Shown here one piece after another: positions 30,631 to 39,270 of a stretch of 64,000 nucleotides of DNA. The stretch covers positions 1 to 64,000 of the IMG/VR virus record IMGVR_UViG_3300020203_000013, one strand, 5' to 3'. Position numbers and translations under genes: made by a program. Under the pieces are notes generated by a model that had not been told where the DNA came from, made no database searches, and saw nothing but the letters and a program-made list of their open reading frames with translations. This DNA comes from a virus. The stretch's first letter is position 1, and every line of letters begins with the position of its first letter.

Positions 30631-33600
30631 TACCGTTGATTACCCCACGCTTGAGTTGCTAAACCGTAGGCTGAGTTAGCTATTGCTTTAACTTCATTCA
30701 TTGTTGATTCAATAGATGGTATTCTAGTTTGTGATTGAGTACTTCTAGAGTCTGCACTAGTTGCTAATTCATGGGCTTGATTTACTTTTGCAGATAGGTT
30801 ATTAAGGTCAGCGGAAATTATATCTAGCTTAGATTGTGCGTCATTTTGATTTCCACTTTCTATGCTGGACTTTAACTCTTCATACTTTGCTTGTACGTCC
30901 AGTAGACCCTGATCTAAACTACTTTGAATGTCTTCTAGTTTTTTATCATTGGCCGCCTCTAATTCACTTACTCTGCTTGTAAGCATAGTCATTAAGGTTT
31001 GTTGGTCTACCGTATCGCCTCCAACCGATTTTGATTGACTAGACATTGCGCTTACTAGTGTTGAGAACGCTGATGAAAGACCCGCCACACCTTCTGACAG
31101 TGCCGATGAAATACTACTTCCTACGATTGCTGCTCCAGTTGCAAAGTCCGCTAAGAAGGAGGTGTCTACTTTTATTGGAGCTACTGATTCTTTGGCTGAA
31201 GATACTGATTCCTTTATATCTTGTTTTGTATTGGTACTGTTGCCCGTACTAACTCCTTCTTTAGATATTAAGGTATCTCCTTTCATTACACGAGAGAATA
31301 GGCTAGTATCTGGGTTTTTAGTTATTGTAGTTTCTGGATTCTTAAATACGGACGACTCTTGAGAAGTAGGTAAAGCTTGTGAGAACATTTTGTCTTTATA
31401 AAACTCCTTATCTATTCCAGTCCTTGCTCTTTTTTCATCAGCAGCCGAAGCACTATAAGTATTAGTGAAATCGTCCCTGATTATCCCATTTCCCATGCTG
31501 GTTATTGATCCAGCTAAATTATCATTACTAATGACTCCTGTCAGATCATTTCTAGTTCTCCCATTTCCTAAGCTAGTTATTGAGTTATCTATATTGGGAG
31601 TAATAATCTCTTTGCGTGTATCTGAATTGTAGAGTTTTCCATTAGCACTTATAATAGACTCTGGTTGAGTAGGGAGAGTAGGTTGAGTAGTTCTTGACTC
31701 TCTCTTAGCCTTTTCTATTCTTAGTGTTTGCTCTTGCGTTGCTGATGATTTAGATAAAGATTCAGCAGAGGATAAGTCTGTTATTATAGGACTACCACTG
31801 ACCCCTGAGAGAGGGAGAATGGATCTTGTACCTCGTCCTGGAGAAGGACTCAGCAGTCCTCGAACGGCTTCGGTTGCTGACTGTCCTTGATTTCTTGCAT
31901 CAACTGTTTGAGCCTTTAGTGCGTCTATAGGTGGCGTTGTACCGGCTTGTGAGAGTAGGGGAGTTACTTTACTTAGATCAGAGACACCAGCAGTTTTACC
32001 TCCCGTATTTGCTGCTATCTGTGCTAGGTATGTATTACTTTGACCAACTGCTTGCACTACTGATTGCTGTGCGTCAGTTGCTTTAGCGGCTTCGGGAGAT
32101 ATTGCTCCTGACTGTAACAACTGCTTCTTCTGATCTTCAGTTGAGTTTTTAAATATATTACTTTGAACATCTTGAGGTAATAAGGAGTTAATTCTATTTC
32201 CTAGGTTTTTTAGTATGTCGAAGGGCTGAAGATTAACTCCACCTCTAGGATTAGTAAATGCTTTTTCTGGCTCTTTGGATAGTCCAATTAATTGATCTTG
32301 TATTCCTTTTAATCCGCTTTTAGCTTTGGGTGTAAGTTCTTTATTTGCTAAAACTTCATCAATTGACCCAATAAATTGAGTAGCGACTTGTTGACGTTCT
32401 TGAAGGACCTGCCTTTGTCTGCCCAGCTCTTGTGCTTTCCTAGCATCCTTCTCTTTTCTATCTACCTGAATTCGTGCATCAGTGGCTTCATCTCTTGTCA
32501 GAGGGGTAAATAAATTCGAAGACTGTCCATTAGAATCTGTAATTTTATCTCCTCTAGACCTTCTGTTTATTATGTCTCTTTCTATTTCAAACTGATTCTT
32601 GTTAGAGAAGTTAATAGCGGTTTTTCTACCAGAACCTCCGGCACCTTGAGACTGAGTAAATAACTCTGGTCCACCTCCTGGACCTACAACTCCAAGAGGT
32701 CCTTGCCCAAGTGCTCTATTTAAATTATCAAATCCTTTAAATTTCTCTATTAAGGTTAGAGACCTGGCAGCACCTTCGGCTGCTGTTCTGAGTTGCATTA
32801 AAGTATTAGCAGTTACTAAGTCAGTTTCCGCACCCTTATTAAAGCTTTTAAGCGGAGAAGCTGATGAAGTTAATCTCTCTCTTAAAGAGTTAAAAGCTTG
32901 CTGTACTACTGCTGTTAAGTTTCCTACCACTTGATCTCTATTCTGTGAAGTACCCTCGGGGTCGAGCTGAATTAAACTACCTAATGTAGTTTTTAGGTCA
33001 TCAGGGTTAGCTCCAGTAGTAGAGGATAAAATCTTTGAAAATTCTTCGGCGTTTATGGGAGCTAGGGCTTCAGTTCTAGAGGAATTTAAAAACCCTAACA
33101 ATTTTTCTTGTTGGGTGTCTACCTGGTTAGCTTGTTCCCCTAAAGAGCTTAGCCTGAACTGAGACTCCTGTAATCCTTTTGAAGTATTAGGTAGTGCCAA
33201 TTTAGATAAGTCTAATGAACTTAGTTCATCTCTTTGTGCCGGTAAACTAAATTGTGGAATCGCTGCTCCAAACTCTTTTGCTAATCTTCCTGTTTGAACT
33301 GGAGAAAACTCTTTTGCGTTTTTTTGTTCAATCTTAAAATTAGATAACTTCTCTACTGAAGCATCAAAGGACTTAAATACTCTACCTAAAGATTCTACAG
33401 CTTTTCCTAACACAGCTCCGCTTTCTATTTGAAGTTTTGCTTCATTAATCTGACCAACAGTAGAAGTAGTTTTTAGTCCTTGTTCATCAGTCTTAGTACC
33501 CGCATTTATGTCGTTTTGAGTTATCTGTAATCTAGAAAATATATCTTGTAGGTTAGTGTTAAATGTTCCCTGTCCAGATTGATCAAATCCTGAAAAAGTC

Positions 33601-36600
33601 CCTGCGGTTAGATCTGAAAAATCTTGTAAGTTATTAGGTCCAGAAGAGAAGGATTGAAAGTCTGAGGAAAGAGTTTTTCCTGCCCCAAACCCAGCACTAG
33701 TTAATCTAGGATCAAAGTCTATTAAGGATTGTTTTGATGTAGGGGGTTTAAATAGGTTAAAGTTTGTTGCTGTTCGAAGTAGGGTACTTAAAGACTGTGT
33801 AGCTGATTCAGTTACTGTCGTAGTCCCAGAATTCCTTATTTCTGAACCTTGAGTTAGCGACTTAACAAATTTCTTTCCTGACTCTTCAAATACTTTACCT
33901 ACTCCTTGTTTTCCTTGGTCATCTGTAAAGTTTACTACATCTCCTGGTTTTGCCAGTGTCCGTATGAGGTTAATAGACTCGGCTTTTGTTAATGCGTTGG
34001 CGTAATCACTAGAGGTGCTTGTGCCTCTATTTAAGCTGGTTTTTGCGAGATCTGGATTGTCTGTTTGATCAGAAAGACTTTTAAATAAGTTTTCTTTTAT
34101 CAGTCTTACTACATCATTTGGTCCTTCTTTTGCTTTTTGCATCTCCCTGTAAACGCCGAGCCCCCCGCCCCCTAGCTCTCCAAAAAGGCTTCCGGTAGTA
34201 GGGATTTCAACTGCATTGGCACCTTTGCTTTTTACTAAAAGAGATTTAAGTGCATCCGAAGATGCAGAAGGTAATTTCTTAACAACGTCAGTTAGTAGGG
34301 CTTCTCCACCTGGTTGATTTAGAACTTCAAGAGCTTTATTACTATCTCCAGATAAAAAATCGTTAATAATTTTACTTTGATTATTTTGTAATTCTCTAGA
34401 CTGTGCCTCACCCAGTTTTTCGTTTCCTGATCTTCCTGTTAATAACATTGCTAAGTCTGATTGTGGGGTGTTTGTTTCTTGTGCAAGTCTTTCTGGTAAT
34501 GAATCTAATCCTGCCGCCAAGTCGGTAGCCACCTTTTCTCTAGTCTCTTGCTTCTTCATAGCTTTATTTAAATTTTTGGAAGCGGATTCACTATCCTGAG
34601 TATCAGCTAAGGTTCCTGTGTCATCTGCGAAGAGTATCTTATTATCTCTAGTAATAATGCCCCCAACTTTTTTAACCTCTTTCTCGTTAGATATTAGTAA
34701 AGACCTTTGTGATTTTTGAAGTTCTAAAATTCTTTTTTCTGCCTCGGGCGCTGTTACCTCTAAACTACCCTCAGAGACCGCCGTTAGTTGGCTAGAAAGG
34801 GGTCCTACAGATCTAGCTTGATTAGCAAATCCCCTGTTATTTTTAATATTTTCTTGAATAGCTTCTAATTTAGATACAGACTCTAAAGTTTCTTTAGCAT
34901 TTGAGTTTTGGTCTGTAACTCCAGTCCTATCTAAACGATCTTTTGAGCTTTCAAATTGTCTTCTAATTGCTTGTTCCAGAGCGGCTGCGATTGCTGTACT
35001 AATAACAAATCCTATAGGAGTTGCTAGTGCCCCTAAACCCATTCCAAGTCCTCTGATTCCGGCTCCTACCATTCCTATTGCTCCAGATTTTAGAGCTTGA
35101 CTGCCCATTACACCAGCAGCGGTTGGGGCTGCTGTGGCGACTTTTGGTATAAAACCAGATAGAGCCCCTCCCAAGCTTTTTACGGCAGTGGTTACTGAAG
35201 CTCCTGTTAGAAGTCCTACTGCGGTTTTTCCTAGTCCATTAGATACTATTGACGATAGAATTCCTTTAGATAGTGCTGCTCCTATAGCAGCTCCCCCTAG
35301 AGTTGATACTAAATTTCCCCCACCTAGCGTTCCCCCTACTACTCCACCCGCTGTTGATGCTACGACTGCCGCCAATATTCCGGCGGGCTTACTGAATTTA
35401 GTTATTAAAGTAGCTAGGGGTCCTAAGGCAGAACTAGCCGTTGCCATGCCTGTAGCACCTCTAACTGCTCCAAGTCCAGCGCCTACTGCTGTGGCTCCTG
35501 TTGCGACCCCCGCTGCGGTTGCGACTCCTGAGCCTAGTAGTTTTTTTCCTACAAATCCAGCAGTCCCTATTGCCGCTCCAGCAGATACAATGGAACCTAA
35601 AGATCCACTCTGTCCGCCACCTAGGATAGATATCTTTGACATACTCTCTAAAACATGAAGTGACTTTTCTAAAATTTTTAGAAGAGTCATTGCAGGTTGA
35701 ACTAGATTTCCACCACTAGATAAGGCAAAACCTTCAAAGGCAGCTCCTGTTTTTTCAAACTGTTTTTGCAGAGATTGCATTACTATTTGGTTTCTTTTAA
35801 ATGACTCTCCACCTGCCCCCTTTCCAATGTTAATAATCTGTTCTCCTTCTCCTTGAGAAAGGCCAGTTAAAAGCGCAGTAGTTCTAGAGCTAAACCTGGT
35901 GTCTCCAATTTCTCCAGATATTTTAGCTTGTTTTCTTCTAGAAAGCGATGGAAAGGATTTTGAAATATCTCGTAACACGGAGTAAGGATCTCTAAGATCC
36001 CCTGTTTCATCTGTAAATTTTAAATCTGGTAAGATCTCCTTTAGAGACTTCTGAGTAGTGGAAGATTGCAGGTTTTTAATTACAAACCTTAGTGCTGTCC
36101 CAATTTCTCCAGACTCTGATCTAGTCCTTTCTTTTATGATAGTAGTTAAAGCGTTTAACTCGTCAACTCCTATACCAGCAGACTGAGCTTGCGGTCCTAC
36201 TCTCTTAAATACGTCTGCTAAGTCTCCCTCCGAAACTGCTCTTGCACCTTCAACAGCTAAAAACTTATCTACTAGTTTAAGTCCGTCTGCTCCAACCTCA
36301 GCTTTACCAAAGGTTTTAATACCTGCGGTTATTAATTCTGACAGTCCTTCCGTCCCGAAACTAGATACATTAGATGCTAAAGCTACAGCCTTACCATACT
36401 TAATTACCTCATTGGTAGGTAAACCTTGTTGGGCGAAAACTTTAAATCCTTTTAATACTCCGGTAGTAGACTTACCAAACTCTTGGGCCGTAGATACGGC
36501 AGCAGACTTTAAGTTATTTAAATTCTTTTGAGAAGTATTTAATACCTTATTCATCTGTTGCATTTCGTTTTGAACTTCTGTAACAGTATTTACACCTTTT

Positions 36601-37067
36601 GAAAATCCACTAAATAGAGTATTTACTGCTGTGGCTGCTATTCTGTATTCAGCTACTGAAGCTAATCTACCTGCAAAATCTTGACGATCTCCTCTAGCAT
36701 TAGACCCAAAGGTGCCTGCGGGAGGACCAGACTTACCTCCGCCTGGCGGTGATGAAGCTGGTGGTTGGTTGCCTGACCCTCCGCCTGGAGGTTGATTATT
36801 ATTATTATTATTATTATTTTTCCGAGTATTCTTACCCATTGATGCGATCTCTGACTTTAGACTTAACATCGCATCAGCGAGTCTATCACTAATCGTGTTT
36901 GCTTGAGTTGAGGATGAGGCAGTTCCAGGCCCTTTGGAGGCAGGTCCTGTCCCCGTAGATTTACCGACTTGTGCTTCTAGATTAGAAAGAAAGGCACTAA
37001 CGTCAGAGGCAGCCTGAGTAGTATCAATTTGTATTAATATAGGAATTTTTATACCAGTAAACGCCAT
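30630..37067 (-). CDS. Tail tape measure protein, 2145 aa
   Basis: By far the longest gene. The N-terminus is a short domain, then a low-complexity stretch with poly-Asn and Pro/Gly. Residues about 130-440 match the phage minor-tail/tape measure domain: long helices with RIAATAVNTLFSG, MNKVLNTSQKNLNNL, and GLSELITAGIKTFG. Hydrophobic Gly/Ala-rich segments occupy about 480-720. The middle is helical and polar; the C-terminus has a coiled coil (SELEAANDKKLEDIQ). With the usual 1.5 angstrom per residue the tail would be about 320 nm long. Start overlaps the preceding gene as TAATG. Confidence 0.93.
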   Translation of the reverse strand: MAFTGIKIPILIQIDTTQAASDVSAFLSNLEAQVGKSTGTGPASKGPGTASSSTQANTISDRLADAMLSLKSEIASMGKNTRKNNNNNNNNQPPGGGSGNQPPASSPPGGGKSGPPAGTFGSNARGDRQDFAGRLASVAEYRIAATAVNTLFSGFSKGVNTVTEVQNEMQQMNKVLNTSQKNLNNLKSAAVSTAQEFGKSTTGVLKGFKVFAQQGLPTNEVIKYGKAVALASNVSSFGTEGLSELITAGIKTFGKAEVGADGLKLVDKFLAVEGARAVSEGDLADVFKRVGPQAQSAGIGVDELNALTTIIKERTRSESGEIGTALRFVIKNLQSSTTQKSLKEILPDLKFTDETGDLRDPYSVLRDISKSFPSLSRRKQAKISGEIGDTRFSSRTTALLTGLSQGEGEQIINIGKGAGGESFKRNQIVMQSLQKQFEKTGAAFEGFALSSGGNLVQPAMTLLKILEKSLHVLESMSKISILGGGQSGSLGSIVSAGAAIGTAGFVGKKLLGSGVATAAGVATGATAVGAGLGAVRGATGMATASSALGPLATLITKFSKPAGILAAVVASTAGGVVGGTLGGGNLVSTLGGAAIGAALSKGILSSIVSNGLGKTAVGLLTGASVTTAVKSLGGALSGFIPKVATAAPTAAGVMGSQALKSGAIGMVGAGIRGLGMGLGALATPIGFVISTAIAAALEQAIRRQFESSKDRLDRTGVTDQNSNAKETLESVSKLEAIQENIKNNRGFANQARSVGPLSSQLTAVSEGSLEVTAPEAEKRILELQKSQRSLLISNEKEVKKVGGIITRDNKILFADDTGTLADTQDSESASKNLNKAMKKQETREKVATDLAAGLDSLPERLAQETNTPQSDLAMLLTGRSGNEKLGEAQSRELQNNQSKIINDFLSGDSNKALEVLNQPGGEALLTDVVKKLPSASSDALKSLLVKSKGANAVEIPTTGSLFGELGGGGLGVYREMQKAKEGPNDVVRLIKENLFKSLSDQTDNPDLAKTSLNRGTSTSSDYANALTKAESINLIRTLAKPGDVVNFTDDQGKQGVGKVFEESGKKFVKSLTQGSEIRNSGTTTVTESATQSLSTLLRTATNFNLFKPPTSKQSLIDFDPRLTSAGFGAGKTLSSDFQSFSSGPNNLQDFSDLTAGTFSGFDQSGQGTFNTNLQDIFSRLQITQNDINAGTKTDEQGLKTTSTVGQINEAKLQIESGAVLGKAVESLGRVFKSFDASVEKLSNFKIEQKNAKEFSPVQTGRLAKEFGAAIPQFSLPAQRDELSSLDLSKLALPNTSKGLQESQFRLSSLGEQANQVDTQQEKLLGFLNSSRTEALAPINAEEFSKILSSTTGANPDDLKTTLGSLIQLDPEGTSQNRDQVVGNLTAVVQQAFNSLRERLTSSASPLKSFNKGAETDLVTANTLMQLRTAAEGAARSLTLIEKFKGFDNLNRALGQGPLGVVGPGGGPELFTQSQGAGGSGRKTAINFSNKNQFEIERDIINRRSRGDKITDSNGQSSNLFTPLTRDEATDARIQVDRKEKDARKAQELGRQRQVLQERQQVATQFIGSIDEVLANKELTPKAKSGLKGIQDQLIGLSKEPEKAFTNPRGGVNLQPFDILKNLGNRINSLLPQDVQSNIFKNSTEDQKKQLLQSGAISPEAAKATDAQQSVVQAVGQSNTYLAQIAANTGGKTAGVSDLSKVTPLLSQAGTTPPIDALKAQTVDARNQGQSATEAVRGLLSPSPGRGTRSILPLSGVSGSPIITDLSSAESLSKSSATQEQTLRIEKAKRESRTTQPTLPTQPESIISANGKLYNSDTRKEIITPNIDNSITSLGNGRTRNDLTGVISNDNLAGSITSMGNGIIRDDFTNTYSASAADEKRARTGIDKEFYKDKMFSQALPTSQESSVFKNPETTITKNPDTSLFSRVMKGDTLISKEGVSTGNSTNTKQDIKESVSSAKESVAPIKVDTSFLADFATGAAIVGSSISSALSEGVAGLSSAFSTLVSAMSSQSKSVGGDTVDQQTLMTMLTSRVSELEAANDKKLEDIQSSLDQGLLDVQAKYEELKSSIESGNQNDAQSKLDIISADLNNLSAKVNQAHELATSADSRSTQSQTRIPSIESTMNEVKAIANSAYGLATQAWGNQR
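36795..36819. repeat. (ATT)n microsatellite coding for poly-Asn in the tape measure protein
   Basis: About eight ATT/AAT units encode an Asn run close to the N-terminus, followed by a Pro/Gly-rich linker. This is a slippage-prone tract that keeps frame. Confidence 0.85.
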
Positions 37068-38131
37068 TACTTACTATTAACCTTTGCTAACTTTCTTTTG
37101 GCCTCTTTAATTTGTTCGCCTTCGTTAATTCCTGTGGTTTCATTTCCCCCACTCATCTCTTTTGGATCGCTATACATACCTTGTTTATGGAAGCTAACAA
37201 AATTTCCTGACTCAGGGGTTACTACTGAGTGGTTATGTTGTAAAGCCTTACTGTCCTTAGTTTTAGATTTTTGTCTTTCTAGTTCAATTTCAGCTTTTGT
37301 CTTCCTATTGTACTCCTCAAGGTAATTATCCAGAGCATCGTCATCTTCCAATATATCTTCGCTGGGGCGATCCCTAGGCGATAGTTGATATATATCGTAA
37401 TAGTAATTAGACCAGGATAGTAATCTTAACTGGTCAGATGATAAGTCTTCAGTTTTGCTACTAAAAAGGTCTAGATTAGCTCTCTCACTATTTATATAGT
37501 AATTTCTCCATATAGGGTGTCGAGCAATTTTTCTTAGTACTTTATTGTCAAAACCAAAGTAAAACCTTAAATACTCATTAAGTAGCTCTTCGGCTAAGGG
37601 TAAAGACTGTATATTAGTTAGAAGATCTTTTCTATTCTTCCAAATAATCTGTCCATCCAAGGTTAAACACCTTTTAGATACCATTTCATAATACTTATCT
37701 TCTCTGGCTTGATACTCTGCTGTAATAGACTTTACTATTGATTTTTTTGACACTATAAGGTCTCTTTCCAGGCTCACGTCAGATAGTTTTTTACAATCTT
37801 CCAAGTACTGAATAGACCCCTTGATTCTTTTCTTCATCAAGAATTTGTAAGCTTTTATTTTTGACTCTACTTGTTCTAGTTGGTCTTGATCTTCTGTAGA
37901 AAAAAACTCCGCTCTTATATCTTCAGTTAAATCTTCTTCTGAAGTAAACCCTTCTTTTTTATAAACTAATGCTAGTTGTTTTTCTAGACAATCTAGTTGT
38001 AGTCTTTCTAACGCTATTGGGTATTTAAATAGGTAGTAAGTTTGATTCGTGTCTAGAAAAAATACCCTCTGAGCTGAGAGTATTTCTAATATATAGGTGT
38101 TGACTGCGTTATCATCTAACGTCTCTAACAT
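37067..38131 (-). CDS. Putative tail assembly chaperone extension, 354 aa
   Basis: A helical, charged protein in the slot just before the tape measure gene, where phages encode tail assembly chaperones. It is in the same frame as the gene before it (38144-38872), with only a TAG stop and four codons between; no ribosome-binding site precedes its ATG. Readthrough or reinitiation could therefore produce it. The C-terminal 90 residues are Lys/Glu-rich and probably disordered. No specific family recognised. Confidence 0.6.
   Translation of the reverse strand: MLETLDDNAVNTYILEILSAQRVFFLDTNQTYYLFKYPIALERLQLDCLEKQLALVYKKEGFTSEEDLTEDIRAEFFSTEDQDQLEQVESKIKAYKFLMKKRIKGSIQYLEDCKKLSDVSLERDLIVSKKSIVKSITAEYQAREDKYYEMVSKRCLTLDGQIIWKNRKDLLTNIQSLPLAEELLNEYLRFYFGFDNKVLRKIARHPIWRNYYINSERANLDLFSSKTEDLSSDQLRLLSWSNYYYDIYQLSPRDRPSEDILEDDDALDNYLEEYNRKTKAEIELERQKSKTKDSKALQHNHSVVTPESGNFVSFHKQGMYSDPKEMSGGNETTGINEGEQIKEAKRKLAKVNSK
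38061..38084 (-). terminator. Terminator-like hairpin early in the 354-residue ORF
   Basis: On the minus strand AATACTCTC-AGCTCA-GAGGGTATT is a 9-bp stem with one G-U pair, followed by TTTTTT, beginning about 60 bases after the amber stop at 38144. Within a coding region it could act as an attenuator or as a recoding element. Confidence 0.45.
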
Positions 38132-38143
38132 TTTTAAAAGAAA

Positions 38144-38872
38144 CTACTTGCTACCGGCTTTCTTTGGCTTGGGCTTTTTAGCCCTGGTAACATCCTTTTT
38201 AGTTTTCTTTACCTCTTTAACTATCGGAAGTGTTGACTTATCCCTCTCAAGCCTTAGGTTTTGGGCTTTTATTATAAGAGCCTCAGATGCGGGATCAACT
38301 GGTGTTGCATCTGGAGATAGTCCGTAAGTCCAACAAATAACTTGATACTTACACAGCTCTAGCAGTTCAAAGTTATTATCATTTAAAAAATCTTCTGTGG
38401 ACTTCCAAAGTTTATTACCAAATTCATCTACTATAAGCTCTGAAGTTAAAAAATTAATCTTATCTTCTTCGGCTATTTGGTCTGCTGTATTAGCAAATAC
38501 GTTATTCATAGATAAATCTTCTTGAATAACTCTTTGTTTATAAATAGTTAATAAGTTGGCATAGGTTTCTAGCTCTTCTGGGCTGTTAGTTAGTTCGGAT
38601 TGATCTTTAGCTAGATTATATTGATTAAGTAACTCGGTTCGTTTAATAATATAATCTTCAATTACATTTATTTCACCAGACTTAAGTACTAGTTCTAACT
38701 TCTTCTTAGTATATATTCCACGTTTAATAGCTTCAGTGAAGCTTTTAGTATTTTCCATTTTTGCTTCCCTAATTACTTTAGGGGAGGGCTTAACCATCTT
38801 TAAAACTTTATCATTGAATTTGAATTCAAATACTACATTTAAAACTGATGTTGACTGTGTTGTGTTTTCCAT
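38144..38872 (-). CDS. Putative tail assembly chaperone, 242 aa
   Basis: The first 25 residues form a beta hairpin (VVFEFKFNDKVLKMV), after which the protein is helical with a Lys/Pro-rich tail (KKPKPKKAG). Position between the tail tube candidate and the tape measure gene, followed by an in-frame second ORF, fits the G/GT chaperone arrangement known from lambda. In lambda the extension comes from a -1 frameshift; here the two ORFs already share a frame and are split by one TAG. Confidence 0.55.
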   Translation of the reverse strand: MENTTQSTSVLNVVFEFKFNDKVLKMVKPSPKVIREAKMENTKSFTEAIKRGIYTKKKLELVLKSGEINVIEDYIIKRTELLNQYNLAKDQSELTNSPEELETYANLLTIYKQRVIQEDLSMNNVFANTADQIAEEDKINFLTSELIVDEFGNKLWKSTEDFLNDNNFELLELCKYQVICWTYGLSPDATPVDPASEALIIKAQNLRLERDKSTLPIVKEVKKTKKDVTRAKKPKPKKAGSK

Positions 38873-38874
38873 AA

Positions 38875-39198
38875 TTACTTACCTGTTCCTAGTTTTCCAT
38901 CTTCCCTGCGAGATGCTATTTCTGGGGCTGCCAGTTTTGTGGTAGCGAGGCGGGGAGATGGCTTTATCTGTACAACGTCTTCTCGAATAACAGAAGGTTC
39001 ATACTTTAAATTGTAGTTGGTTTCTAGCTCAGACTCAATATCCCTGAGGAGGTCATTAGTGGACCCTAAAATCTTTGACCGAAACTGTATATAGTTATCT
39101 TGAGGTACTACAACCTCTGACAGGTCTAATACTCTTTTTTGAAGTGACTTTATTTGTTTTTCAACGAAGTCTAAAAACTTTTCCTTGTGCTTATCCAT
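38875..39198 (-). CDS. Hypothetical protein, 107 aa
   Basis: An N-terminal helical half (EKFLDFVEKQIKSLQKRVLDL), probably a short coiled coil, is followed by a polar half with proline. It is the first gene after a promoter motif and begins the transcription unit that includes the tape measure gene. Likely a small tail-assembly protein by position. Confidence 0.55.
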   Translation of the reverse strand: MDKHKEKFLDFVEKQIKSLQKRVLDLSEVVVPQDNYIQFRSKILGSTNDLLRDIESELETNYNLKYEPSVIREDVVQIKPSPRLATTKLAAPEIASRREDGKLGTGK

Positions 39199-39243
39199 AA
39201 CCTTTACCTTTTACTCTATAGCTAACGCCCTAGAATCCTTACT

Positions 39244-39257
39244 TAAAAAATAGTACA
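39244..39257 (-). promoter_or_regulatory. Phage promoter motif before the tape measure operon
   Basis: Minus strand: AATGTACTATTTTT, 52 bases before the ATG of the first gene. It lies immediately after the homing endonuclease gene. Confidence 0.6.
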
Positions 39258-39270
39258 TTACGTATTTATA

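Noticed and set aside
35134-35658. 174-residue open frame on the plus strand inside the tape measure gene
   Set aside because: Ala/Pro-rich mirror of a Gly/Ala-rich coding region on the other strand, with no ribosome-binding site; a shadow frame.
37067-38872. General reassignment of TAG to an amino acid in this phage
   Set aside because: TAG ends other genes cleanly, for example those ending at 5051, 6144 and 39271, and no suppressor tRNA is seen.
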